From JANOAR01 sp031411235 (lineage in GTDB: Bacteria; Verrucomicrobiota; Verrucomicrobiia; Verrucomicrobiales; Verrucomicrobiaceae): DNA of 29,467 nucleotides. The stretch lies in assembly GCA_031411235.1 (NCBI GenBank), contig JANOAR010000113.1, positions 1-29,467 on the forward strand, given 5' to 3'. The position numbers and the translations under genes are program-made. This document shows, piece by piece, positions 1 to 7,494 of this stretch (position 1 is the first letter of the stretch; every line of letters begins with the position of its first letter). The notes under the pieces were generated by a model. That model worked only from the letters and a program-made list of their open reading frames with translations, was not told the origin of the DNA and did no database searches.

Positions 1-2
1 CC

Positions 3-968
3 AAAGACACGGGCAAGCCGCTGTGGAGCTACCGCTATACGACCGATTATGTGGACAGCTTTGGCTTTGTGAATGGGCCGCGCGCGACGCCGACGGTTGC
101 CGATGGCCGAGTCTTCACTCACGGTGCCGATGGCCAGCTACACGCCCTCGATCTCGCCACGGGCAAGCTGCTCTGGAGCGTGGACACCGCAAAGGCCCAC
201 GGCTCCCCACAGGGCTACTTTGGCAGAGCCTGCGCACCACTCGTCCACCACGGCAAAGTCATTCTCACCACTGGCGGCAAAAACGCCGTGATCGCCTTCA
301 ATGCCAAAGACGGCAGCGTCGCCTGGGCCACGGGTGACGACGAAGCCAGCTATGCCTCGCCCGTACTCGCCAGCACAACCTCGGACGACGGCGTGCTCCT
401 CTGCTGGCTGCGCAACAACCTCACCACCTTCGCGGCTAAGGATGGCCGCGTCATTTCCACAACACACTGGCGGCCCGACATGGATGCCAGCGTCAGCGCC
501 GCCACCCCGATAAAAACCGATCGTGGCTGGTTCATCAGCGCAGGCTACGATGTCGGTGCCTCACTCTGGCAGGTCGATAAACAGGGCCAACTCAAGCAAA
601 CCTGGAAAACCGCAGACACCCTGGACTGCCACTACGCCACCCCCGTGTATCGCGACGGCCACGTCTATGGTTTCCACGGCAGGCAAGAGAGCGGCATGAC
701 CCTGCGCTGCATCGACACAGCCTCAGGCAAGCTAGCCTGGGAAAGTGGCCGCGTGAAAGGCGGCACACTGCTGCTCGTGCAGGACAAACTGCTCGTCACC
801 ACCGAAGACGGCGAGCTGTGGATCGTGCGAGCCTCACCCACGAAATACGAACAACTCGCCACCGTGCAAATCCTCCGTGCTGGCCATCGCAGCTACCCCG
901 CCTACTCCGATGGCGTGCTCTACGCTCGCGACGCTGAAAAAATGGTCGCGCTACGCTTGGTCAAGTGA
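3..968 (+). CDS. PQQ-like beta-propeller repeat protein, 3' part (5' end outside window)
   Basis: The reading frame is already open at base 3 (KDTGKPLWSYRY...), so the GTG at 51 is internal and the gene begins upstream of the window. The 321 visible residues are a series of PQQ/BamB-type blades. Each has the pattern of a beta strand, a residue pair such as LHALD or AFN, then D-x-x-(T/S/D)-G-(K/S)-x-x-W. Clear examples are DTGKPLWSY, LATGKLLWSV, KDGSVAWATG and TASGKLAWESG. This fold is used by PQQ-dependent dehydrogenases and by BamB-like outer-membrane assembly factors. No catalytic haem or PQQ-ligand signature is visible in this part, so a structural or periplasmic role is as likely as an enzymatic one. 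The signal peptide, if any, lies outside the window. The stop codon (966-968) lies inside the 3' end of the convergent methyltransferase gene. Membership in the propeller superfamily is firm; the specific function is unknown. Confidence 0.85.
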   Translation, partial: KDTGKPLWSYRYTTDYVDSFGFVNGPRATPTVADGRVFTHGADGQLHALDLATGKLLWSVDTAKAHGSPQGYFGRACAPLVHHGKVILTTGGKNAVIAFNAKDGSVAWATGDDEASYASPVLASTTSDDGVLLCWLRNNLTTFAAKDGRVISTTHWRPDMDASVSAATPIKTDRGWFISAGYDVGASLWQVDKQGQLKQTWKTADTLDCHYATPVYRDGHVYGFHGRQESGMTLRCIDTASGKLAWESGRVKGGTLLLVQDKLLVTTEDGELWIVRASPTKYEQLATVQILRAGHRSYPAYSDGVLYARDAEKMVALRLVK

Positions 969-1619
969 GGCTGCCTTCACGGTGCCTTCGCGCTTCACCC
1001 GCCCCACAAAAACCATCCAGCGCCACAGCCCCGCATAGGCGCGATGCACCTCACAGCGCTGCGCGGTAAAGTGCTCGCTCAGCCTTGTCAAAAGATGCCG
1101 CTCCATGCGCACATGGTTGATGCCCATCCAGCGGCGAAAGCCCTGCCAGCGTGAGTCATGGAAGTCCACCACCGCGATGATGCCGCGCCCGCTCAGATCA
1201 TCCCGACAGCCTGCGAGCACAGCCTCATAGCCAGGATTCATCATGCTCAGCGCATAGCTGAGGACGATGAGGTCATAGCCCTCGCTACCACTGATCGGAG
1301 CCTCGTATGCTCGCTGCTCCAGGTGCACACGTTGGCCAAATCGCTGCAACTTCCGCTGCGCGATGCTCAGCATGTGGGGCGATAAATCGACACCCACAAT
1401 GTCGGCTTTCGGGAAGGCTAGAGCGAGGCGCACCAGATTCGTCCCCGTGCCACAGCCGATCTCGAGAATACGCTGCGGCTGCGCCATGCGAGCCACCTTC
1501 GTGATGAGTCGGCTGCGCCCAAACAAGAATGCCCAGCGCGTCGCGTCATAGAGGATCGACTGCCAGCGATAGTAGTCGGCCAGAGGCTGGGCCGTGGCGG
1601 TAGCGAAGGTAGCACTCAT
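951..1619 (-). CDS. btaB: BtaB-type SAM-dependent N-methyltransferase (betaine lipid synthesis)
   Basis: A 222-residue class I methyltransferase. Motif I is ILEIGCGTGTN (residues 51-61), the acidic residue after strand 2 is in VGVDLS (D79 region), and DLIVLSYALSMM (about 116-127) is the motif-IV strand. The N-terminal segment ADYYRWQSILYDATRWAFLFGR is the kind of leader seen in BtaB and PmtA-like lipid N-methyltransferases. It starts at 1619 in an ATGA overlap with the upstream gene, which is a BtaA/DUF3419 homologue, so the two are translationally coupled. In the known pathway BtaB adds three methyl groups from S-adenosylmethionine to diacylglyceryl-homoserine, giving DGTS at the cytoplasmic membrane. 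The sequence alone would only support 'methyltransferase'; the BtaB call rests on the N-terminal segment and the pairing with btaA. Phospholipid N-methyltransferase (PmtA) is the main alternative. Its 3' end overlaps the convergent beta-propeller gene by 18 bp. Confidence 0.82.
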   Translation of the reverse strand: MSATFATATAQPLADYYRWQSILYDATRWAFLFGRSRLITKVARMAQPQRILEIGCGTGTNLVRLALAFPKADIVGVDLSPHMLSIAQRKLQRFGQRVHLEQRAYEAPISGSEGYDLIVLSYALSMMNPGYEAVLAGCRDDLSGRGIIAVVDFHDSRWQGFRRWMGINHVRMERHLLTRLSEHFTAQRCEVHRAYAGLWRWMVFVGRVKREGTVKAASLDQA

Positions 1620-2809
1620 GCGATGACGTCAGCGAGCAATGTCCGGCCATACGTACCCACGCGATCCATCTGGTGTAAAACATCCGCCGTGTGGAGATCG
1701 ACACTCAGCCGCTCACGCGCGAAGGTAGGGATAAAGTCGATCTCAGGGCTGGCCGAGCGCATCAGGATACGAGTGCCTGGCCTGCTGTTGGCGAGGATGA
1801 GTTCCCACTCCTCGGCGAGTGCTTCGGGCTTATGCGCCGCCAGCCAGTCCTGGTGATCCAGCAGCACATAGTGCGAGTATTCACCGGGGTTCTCGCGCAG
1901 GAAATTCGAGATCGTCGTGCTGTGCGTCGTGATGCGATCCACACTCGCTCGCAGTCCCTGTTGATGCCGCTCACGCAGATAGCGAGGGCAACAGTCCTGC
2001 GTGTAGCACCCTGTTAAATACACCCGCCAAAAGTAGTTATCGCTGAACGGCACTCGCGTGAACACATGCTCCAGTTTCGCCTGCACAAAGCCACTCAACC
2101 CACCGGGAAACTGCGCCGCGATCAGAGCGATCTGAGCACGCGGCACCCCCAGCATCGCCATCACCATAGGCTGCTGCACGAGCCATGTGGTGAAGCTGCT
2201 CCATAGCACCGGCTTCACCACCTCATAGAGTTCCACCTGCTCGACAAGGCTCTTCGATTCCAGCATTGCCTCGATGAAATGGCGCACCTTGCTATTGCTG
2301 CGCAGAAAGCTCTGCCTGGCGAACCACGCCATCTGCCCCGCTGTGCCACGGTAGTAGAAGGAAGGGTTCATCCGCGTACACTCAAACCAATGCGCCTTCT
2401 TCTGCCAGAAATCGTGAGCATACGGATGAAGCAATCCTGTCAGATCCTTCAACACTCTCTTGAAGTCCAAATGCGATCCCATTCCGAACGCCTGGAAGAG
2501 GTCATCGTGGTCGCAGCGTTGGATCATCGCCATCTTCAGTTGTAGCAGCGCATTCTGGCGTGGATTCATATCCACCGCGTCGATTCGCGCCGGGCTATCC
2601 TTCAGGTACTCCAGGGCATTGCAGCCCGCGCTGGTGATCATCACCACCCGGCTATCGGGCTGGAGATCCAGCATCATCCTATCCAGCCGAGGATCCTCCC
2701 AGCAGGTGTTATAGACGAGGTTGCCCCCATGGACGGTATTGAAAACAAGATCGTGAGCGCGGTGGCTCAGCGTGGCGCGTGGCTTGGTCGTGGCTATCAT
2801 GCGCCGCAC
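1616..2809 (-). CDS. btaA: BtaA / DUF3419: SAM:diacylglycerol 3-amino-3-carboxypropyltransferase
   Basis: A protein of 397 residues from the GTG at 2809, or 394 from the ATG at 2800; the ATG start (MIATTKPRATLS) is the more conventional and neither has a clear Shine-Dalgarno. The N-terminal block LVYNTCWEDPRLDRMML followed by PDSRVVMITSAGCNALEYL (about residues 31-69) and IDAVDMNPRQNALLQLK (about 76-92) is the hallmark of the BtaA/DUF3419 family: a WEDPR motif, then a SAM-binding strand-loop (ITSAGCN) and an acidic loop (DAVDMNP). BtaA moves the 3-amino-3-carboxypropyl group of S-adenosylmethionine onto diacylglycerol, making diacylglyceryl-homoserine, the BtaB substrate. Family length is about 400 residues, so the gene looks complete. 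It is first in a two-gene operon with btaB (4-bp ATGA overlap). Bacterial betaine lipids replace phospholipids when phosphate is scarce, so phosphate control is expected, but I see no convincing canonical Pho box upstream. Confidence 0.88.
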   Translation of the reverse strand: MRRMIATTKPRATLSHRAHDLVFNTVHGGNLVYNTCWEDPRLDRMMLDLQPDSRVVMITSAGCNALEYLKDSPARIDAVDMNPRQNALLQLKMAMIQRCDHDDLFQAFGMGSHLDFKRVLKDLTGLLHPYAHDFWQKKAHWFECTRMNPSFYYRGTAGQMAWFARQSFLRSNSKVRHFIEAMLESKSLVEQVELYEVVKPVLWSSFTTWLVQQPMVMAMLGVPRAQIALIAAQFPGGLSGFVQAKLEHVFTRVPFSDNYFWRVYLTGCYTQDCCPRYLRERHQQGLRASVDRITTHSTTISNFLRENPGEYSHYVLLDHQDWLAAHKPEALAEEWELILANSRPGTRILMRSASPEIDFIPTFARERLSVDLHTADVLHQMDRVGTYGRTLLADVIA

Positions 2810-3038
2810 TCATGGAAGATGATGGCGCATGTTGCAGGCGGGACACTGTGACGGTTTCGATGCTTCTGCCCAAAGCCGTCACGGCGTCGTGCATCGCAAC
2901 AATTGCGGCACTCAACGACGCGCAAACTAGACTGGCAGATTCGTCACTGAGTGAATCGTCACACTCGAAGGGATGATGATTGCACGGCGGTAGCTCCTAT
3001 GGGCGCACCCCCTCAATGATCACCACAACGACACACTT
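2810..3038. promoter_or_regulatory. Divergent btaA / PAP2 intergenic region with repeated CGTCAC motifs
   Basis: This spacer must hold the promoters of btaA (leftward) and the PAP2 gene (rightward). It contains GTGACGG at 2848-2854 and its exact inverse CCGTCAC at 2876-2882, a 7-bp inverted repeat that can be extended by TTT/AAA with a one-base bulge. It also has two direct copies of TCGTCAC at 2941-2947 and 2956-2962, 15 bp apart. The second pair brackets a short palindrome, TCACTGAGTGA (2944-2954). Four copies of one hexamer in 115 bp suggest binding sites for a regulator. The 15-bp period does not match the 11-bp period of a classical PhoB box. No confident -10/-35 pair and no coding sequence seen here. 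Confidence 0.35.
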
Positions 3039-3782
3039 ATGAAGCTTCCGTTCAAGACCGCAAGCCGCCTTGTTTGGCGCGATGCACGACAGGCTGCGAT
3101 CTACGTCCGCCAGTGGTTTGCATGGCATGGCCTGCTCGTGCTGCTTTGCCTTGTCCTGCTGGTTGTCATAGGCATCGCTCTGCTGCTGCCAGCCGACGAG
3201 GCTCTGCTGAGTGGCCTGCGATTCAAGTCCACTTCGGTGAAGCAATTCGCCAACCAACTCAGCTACTTCGGTGACTTCGCGGGCTTCAATGTTGCCCTGT
3301 TCGTCGTCTTGCAAATCGTGGGTTGGGCACGCCGCTCGCGCTTGCTGCTGCGCGTCGCAGTGGCCAGTCTGCTGTGCGCTATGGCCAGCGGGTTGACGGC
3401 GAATGTCCTGCGCTCTGCCACTGGCAGGCCACGACCTTCGGCCAACGTCGCGGACATGTTGCATGGCCCTCGCTTCTCTTCCGACTATCACGCGTTGCCC
3501 TCGGCACACACCGCCACAGCCTTCGGTGGTGCATTGCCTGTGCTCATGTCGATGCCAGTGGTCGGCGCACCATTGACACTCGTCGCAGCCGCCGTGGGCT
3601 GGTCGCGAATGCAGCTCAATCGTCATCACCTCACCGACGTGCTTGCTTCCATCATTATCGCTTTTGTGTTCTCCATGCCGTTTTCGCGTTGGGCCTTGCG
3701 TTGGCCACCGCCTTCGCGCACGACACTGGGCTTTATCATCCTGCCCGCGAATGCCCTCACTCCTGCCCGCCGCCCTTACTGA
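3039..3782 (+). CDS. PAP2-superfamily membrane lipid phosphatase
   Basis: A 247-residue membrane protein with all three phosphatase motifs of the type 2 phosphatidic acid phosphatase family. Motif 1 is RSATGRPRP (residues 125-133; the usual leading Lys is Arg), motif 2 is PSAH (154-157) with the catalytic-acid His, and motif 3 is SR-x5-H-x3-D (189-200, nucleophile His196 and Asp200). Hydrophobic segments lie at about 31-52, 82-95, 103-121, 162-188 and 200-216. Family members dephosphorylate phosphatidic acid, phosphatidylglycerol phosphate, undecaprenyl pyrophosphate or lipid A at the membrane. The substrate cannot be read from sequence. Two contexts suggest different roles: the divergent btaAB operon needs diacylglycerol, a PAP2 product, while the overlapping downstream glycosyltransferase of the polyprenyl-phosphate-sugar type would link it to undecaprenyl recycling. 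Its end overlaps the next gene by 32 bp in another frame. Confidence 0.9.
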   Translation: MKLPFKTASRLVWRDARQAAIYVRQWFAWHGLLVLLCLVLLVVIGIALLLPADEALLSGLRFKSTSVKQFANQLSYFGDFAGFNVALFVVLQIVGWARRSRLLLRVAVASLLCAMASGLTANVLRSATGRPRPSANVADMLHGPRFSSDYHALPSAHTATAFGGALPVLMSMPVVGAPLTLVAAAVGWSRMQLNRHHLTDVLASIIIAFVFSMPFSRWALRWPPPSRTTLGFIILPANALTPARRPY

Positions 3783-5538
3783 AGACCGCTGTCGCAAGCA
3801 TGGCTGGTGGCTGCTGCTTGTGCTCACCGCAATGCTCTATCTCCCCGGCCTTGGCACGTTGCCGCTGATGGATCGCGATGAGCCGCGCTTCGCCCACGCG
3901 GCGGTGGAGATGATGCAGCGCGACACCTGGACGGTGCCCTATTTTAATGGCGAGTATCGCTTCGATAAACCCCCACTGACCTACTGGTGGATGCGCCTGC
4001 ACTACCACTGGGGCGGCATCAACGAAGGCACGGCACGGCTGCACAGCGTCATCGCCACATGGCTCGTAGCGTGGGTTATTTTTGGCATGGGCAAACTCTT
4101 GTCTGGAGCGCGTGCTGGCCTGCTCGGCGGTGCCGCATGGCTGCTCACGCTGCAAGTCATCGTGCATGGGCGGCTGTGCGTCGCCGACATGCCGATGGTG
4201 CTATGCGTCGCGCTGGCGCTGCGAGCGATCATCGAACTTGGGAGAGTCGTCCCGAGCTTTAGCTCGCCGTATCTTGAGAAGACTAACGCGCTCGACTTTT
4301 CAGCGCCACTCAGCCAATCCAGCGCCGACGGGCTGAAGCCCGAGACGACTCTTCTGCAACAGTGCGCTGGCTTCACACGCTGGCACGGGTTGCTCTACAT
4401 CGCCCTTGGCCTTGGCTTCCTGGCCAAGGGCCCCATCGCCTGGCTCATCCCTGCTCTCGCGCTTGTGCTGTATCGCTTCGTCTTTTGGCGACAGCCCTTC
4501 CCTTGGTCATCGCTGCATCTCGGCAAAGGCTCGCTCATCACCCTCGCCATCGCCGCCGCCTGGGGCATCCCCGCGCTCATCGAGACGCGTGGCCTGTTCT
4601 GGAAAGTCGGCATGGGCGAGCACGTCATCGCGCGTGGTACCACGGCCTTCAACGGTCGCTTCCCTGTGCCCGGTTATTACCTCGTCACCGCGTTGGCCAG
4701 CCTCTTCCCGTGGATCGCGCTGCTGCCGCAAATCATTCGCGCCGTGCGCAGGCAATGGCAGGCGAGCACCGCGTTGCTGGTGAGCTGGCTCATCGCGCCG
4801 TATGTCATTTTCACCTTCTACGCCACGCAGCTCGCGCACTACGTCATGCCTGGCTTCCCCGCCGCGATGGTGTTGCTCGCGGTCTGCGGCATCGACGGCG
4901 ATGGCCCTCGCTGGCATCGCTGGTGGTCGGGATTCGTCGTTGGACTTTTCGTAGCACTCGCGATCACTGCCACCTGGGCTAGCGACATCACAGCCTTGCC
5001 TGAGCCACTGCGCCCCTTGCTTTGGCACGGCGCTTTGCTGCTCCTCCTGCTGGCTTGCTTGGCGATGTTCATCGTGCTGAGAGCCAACAAAACAGAGCGC
5101 TGCCACACGGCATGGATCGGCCTTGTGCTTTTGTTATTGCCCCTGCCGCTGAGTGCCCTCATGTGCGATCTGCGCAGCGTGCATCCCGCCGTGCAGCTTG
5201 CTCAACAAGTCGGCGCATCGCCCGAGAAGACGACGCTACTCGCCTGGCAATTCACCGAGCCCAGCCTCGTTTTCCACTTTGACCGTGAGTGGAAATACAC
5301 CAGCAGCCTCGACACCGCGACGAAGCATCTCGCCCGCCATTCATCCACCGTCACCCTCCTGTTGCATCGCGAGTGGACACTCAGCAAAGCCCTGCGCGAC
5401 CCCTCGCCCGAGCGCGACAACAGCACCCAAGTCGATGCCTTGATCGCGGCCCATCCTGCGCACCGAGTCATTCGTTTTAGCGGCTTCAATGCCGCACGCA
5501 GCAGTTGGGTCGAGTTGGTGGTGCTGGTGCAACCCTAG
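3751..5538 (+). CDS. GT39/ArnT-type membrane glycosyltransferase
   Basis: The frame is open from 3643, but the ATG at 3751 is preferred: the extra N-terminal 36 residues lie wholly inside the PAP2 gene and look non-coding, while residues 1-595 from 3751 begin with a short cytoplasmic tail and a first membrane helix (WWLLLVLTAMLYLPGL, about 19-34). Directly after that comes the family signature LMDRDEPRFAHA (about 39-50) and YRFDKPPLTYWW (69-80). The Asp/Glu of the first loop is the catalytic site of PMT/ArnT enzymes, which move a sugar from an undecaprenyl-phosphate carrier to lipid A or another acceptor on the periplasmic side. Many further membrane helices follow (for example GLLYIALGLGFLAKGPIAWLIPALALVL), then a C-terminal soluble domain. 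The actual sugar and acceptor are unknown. Residues 165-201 are encoded by a REPIN-like DNA element (4243-4352) and are unlike the rest of the protein. Probably cotranscribed with the PAP2 gene. Confidence 0.87.
   Translation: MPSLLPAALTEDRCRKHGWWLLLVLTAMLYLPGLGTLPLMDRDEPRFAHAAVEMMQRDTWTVPYFNGEYRFDKPPLTYWWMRLHYHWGGINEGTARLHSVIATWLVAWVIFGMGKLLSGARAGLLGGAAWLLTLQVIVHGRLCVADMPMVLCVALALRAIIELGRVVPSFSSPYLEKTNALDFSAPLSQSSADGLKPETTLLQQCAGFTRWHGLLYIALGLGFLAKGPIAWLIPALALVLYRFVFWRQPFPWSSLHLGKGSLITLAIAAAWGIPALIETRGLFWKVGMGEHVIARGTTAFNGRFPVPGYYLVTALASLFPWIALLPQIIRAVRRQWQASTALLVSWLIAPYVIFTFYATQLAHYVMPGFPAAMVLLAVCGIDGDGPRWHRWWSGFVVGLFVALAITATWASDITALPEPLRPLLWHGALLLLLLACLAMFIVLRANKTERCHTAWIGLVLLLLPLPLSALMCDLRSVHPAVQLAQQVGASPEKTTLLAWQFTEPSLVFHFDREWKYTSSLDTATKHLARHSSTVTLLLHREWTLSKALRDPSPERDNSTQVDALIAAHPAHRVIRFSGFNAARSSWVELVVLVQP
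4243..4352. repeat. REPIN-like element: two inverted hairpin repeats inserted in frame in the glycosyltransferase gene
   Basis: The left end (4243-4266) and the right end (4329-4352) are inverted repeats matching at 20 of 24 bases. Each has a 9-base head (AGAGTCGTC at 4243-4251; GACGACTCT at 4344-4352), one variable base, and a perfect 6-bp hairpin with a 2-base loop: CGAGCT-TT-AGCTCG (4253-4266) and CGGGCT-GA-AGCCCG (4329-4342). Two of the four differences are compensatory: an A-T pair in the left stem is a G-C pair in the right. The 62-bp core (4267-4328) holds another short stem, GCGCT/AGCGC. Paired REP hairpins in this layout are called REPINs in other bacteria and are moved by REP-associated tyrosine transposases, none of which is in this window. 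The element is translated as residues 165-201 of the glycosyltransferase, between two predicted membrane helices, with no stop. No target-site duplication is clear. Confidence 0.72.
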
Positions 5539-5640
5539 CCATGGCAACGAAAGGTTACTTTTCTGCCACTCGTTGATTGCGCTTTATTCGCCAAAGCCCT
5601 TAAATTCGCGCTGCAAATTCAGCCACCAACCTCATTCATC

Positions 5641-7428
5641 ATGCCCACCGCCACTGCCGACGTCGCCGCCACCAGCACCCCACTTCGCAATGCCGTCATC
5701 CGCCTTGCGGGGAACTCCCAGGACGGCATTCAATCCATCGGCGGTATCCTCGCCCGGCTCGCGGGCCGCACGCAGCAGGAAGTCATGACCTACATGACCA
5801 TCCCGTCCACCATCAGCGGCGGGCCATCCATCTTCCAAGTCCATCTCGGCTCCGGCGAAGTGCTCACCGCAGGCGATGAGGCCGACGTGCTCGTCGCCTT
5901 CTACCAGCACAGCTACGACGACCACCTGCACAGCATCCGCGATGGCGGCATCTGCATCTACGACAGTGGCGACGTGACCGAAATCAAGCACGAACGCGGC
6001 ATCGTCCATATTGGCGTCCCCTTTACCTCCGCCACCATCGAGGCCACGGGCGGCAGCGCTCGGGATCGCGGTAAAAACATCTTCGTCCTCGGCCTCATCT
6101 GCGCCGCCTTTAACCTCGATAAAGAAAAGATCGCCACCATCCTCGCTCGCCAGTTTGGCAAAAAAGATGAAGCCGTCCTGCGCACCGCAATGATGGCCTT
6201 CGACGCTGGCTACGCCTACTCCGTGGGCGATTTGCAACGCTTCGCCTTCGCCCCTGGCGAAGCATGCAGCGCCGCGCACCGCATCTCCTCCGATGGCAAC
6301 ACCATGCTCACGCTCGGACTCCTCGCTGGTGGCGTGCGCTACGGTTCCGCTTACCCCATCACGCCCTGGTCGCAGATCATGGAAATGATGCGCGCCGAGC
6401 TGCCCAAGTACAACGGCCTCTTCGTCCAGGCTGAGGACGAACTCAGCGCCGTCAGCATGGCCATCGGCATGGCCTACGCCGGCCATCTGGCCATGACTGG
6501 CAGCAGCGGCCCTGGCTTGAGTTTAAAGATGGAAGCCCTCAGCTATGCCAGCATGGCCGAGGTGCCACTCATCGTCGTCAATGTTCAGCGCGGCGGCCCC
6601 TCCACCGGCCTGCCCACCAGCGTCGAGCAGAGCGACCTCCTACAAGCCATCTACGGCTCGCACGGCGACTGCCCTCGCATCGTCCTCGCCCCTGGCGATG
6701 TGGAAGACTGCTTCTACACTGGCATCGAAGCCTGCAAGCTCGCCCGCAAGTATTCCTGCCCCGTACTCATCCTCAGCGACCAAGCCATCAGCAGCCGCAT
6801 CGAAGCCTTCACCGAGCCCGACCTCGACAAACATTGGATCGAGCCCGAACTCGACATCAGCACCCGAGGCGAAGACTTCAAACCCTACCCGCTCGACAAA
6901 GTCACCCGCCACGCCCCTCCCGGCAGCAAGATGGCCAGCGGCAAGTACCCCATCGTCACCGGCCTAGAGCACGACGAAGTCGGCCACCCCAGCGGTAGCC
7001 CCAAGATGCACACCTTGATGACTGCCAAGCGCCGCAACAAGCTCCTCGCGCTGGCAAAAGAACTCCCTCTGCCCCCCATTCACGGCGATGACTCTGGCGA
7101 TGTCTTAATCGTCGGCTGGGGCAGCACCAGCGGCCCCATCAAGGAGAGCGTCGATCGCCTACGCCTCGAAGGCCACAAGGCCGCAGGTATCACGATGCGC
7201 CACATGCACCCCATGCCAGCGGGCCTCGGCGAGATGTTCGCCAAGTATAAAAAAATCGTCGTCTGCGAGATGAACGACAGCGGCATGTATGGCTACGGCC
7301 AGCTCGCCATGATGCTGCGCGCCAGCCTCTGCACCCCCAACATCCACAGCGTATGCAAGACAGACGGCTTGGCGTATCGCATCCGCGAAGTGGTGACGGG
7401 CGTGGAGAAGATCATGGTCGGGGAGTAG
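5641..7428 (+). CDS. korA: 2-oxoacid:ferredoxin oxidoreductase, fused gamma/alpha subunit (KorA-type)
   Basis: A 595-residue protein with the domain order of KorA-type subunits. An N-terminal gamma domain (about residues 15-190; IRLAGNSQDGIQSIGGILAR in place of the usual GxGGQG loop) is followed by the alpha pyrimidine-binding domain with YPITPWS (238-244), SSGPGLSLKMEALSYASMAEVPLIVV and QRGGPSTGLPTSVEQSDL (316-333). The C-terminal transketolase-like domain has VLIVGWGSTSGPIKE and HMHPMP. With a beta subunit that binds thiamine diphosphate and the iron-sulfur cluster, such enzymes decarboxylate 2-oxoglutarate (or another 2-oxoacid) to the acyl-CoA, reducing ferredoxin. The expected beta-subunit gene does not follow: the next feature is a truncated copy of a surface-protein gene on the other strand. 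The ATG at 5641 is chosen because the similarity starts soon after it; no Shine-Dalgarno is visible. Substrate (2-oxoglutarate versus pyruvate or branched-chain acids) is inferred from the family only. Confidence 0.88.
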   Translation: MPTATADVAATSTPLRNAVIRLAGNSQDGIQSIGGILARLAGRTQQEVMTYMTIPSTISGGPSIFQVHLGSGEVLTAGDEADVLVAFYQHSYDDHLHSIRDGGICIYDSGDVTEIKHERGIVHIGVPFTSATIEATGGSARDRGKNIFVLGLICAAFNLDKEKIATILARQFGKKDEAVLRTAMMAFDAGYAYSVGDLQRFAFAPGEACSAAHRISSDGNTMLTLGLLAGGVRYGSAYPITPWSQIMEMMRAELPKYNGLFVQAEDELSAVSMAIGMAYAGHLAMTGSSGPGLSLKMEALSYASMAEVPLIVVNVQRGGPSTGLPTSVEQSDLLQAIYGSHGDCPRIVLAPGDVEDCFYTGIEACKLARKYSCPVLILSDQAISSRIEAFTEPDLDKHWIEPELDISTRGEDFKPYPLDKVTRHAPPGSKMASGKYPIVTGLEHDEVGHPSGSPKMHTLMTAKRRNKLLALAKELPLPPIHGDDSGDVLIVGWGSTSGPIKESVDRLRLEGHKAAGITMRHMHPMPAGLGEMFAKYKKIVVCEMNDSGMYGYGQLAMMLRASLCTPNIHSVCKTDGLAYRIREVVTGVEKIMVGE

Positions 7429-7494
7429 CCAAGACAGGTGGTTCGTCCGTTATGATTGGGACAGGAGCGCGGGGTTCCCCAAGTTCAGCGGCTA

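Noticed and set aside
2941..2962. Classical PhoB box upstream of btaA
   Set aside because: The TCGTCAC direct repeats are 15 bp apart instead of 11, and the CTGTCAT core is absent. Recorded only as unknown candidate sites.
3643..3750. N-terminal extension of the glycosyltransferase to the ATG at 3643
   Set aside because: The extra 36 residues are Cys/Arg/Pro-rich, lie inside the PAP2 catalytic region, and precede the normal start of the family's first helix. The ATG at 3751 is better.
2997..3827. Minus-strand open frame of 276 codons
   Set aside because: Antisense to the PAP2 gene, which has all three catalytic motifs. The minus-strand product is Arg/Gln/His-rich with no family features.
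5632..6486. Minus-strand open frame of 284 codons opposite korA
   Set aside because: The plus strand encodes a clear KorA subunit; the antisense frame is a by-product of its codon bias.
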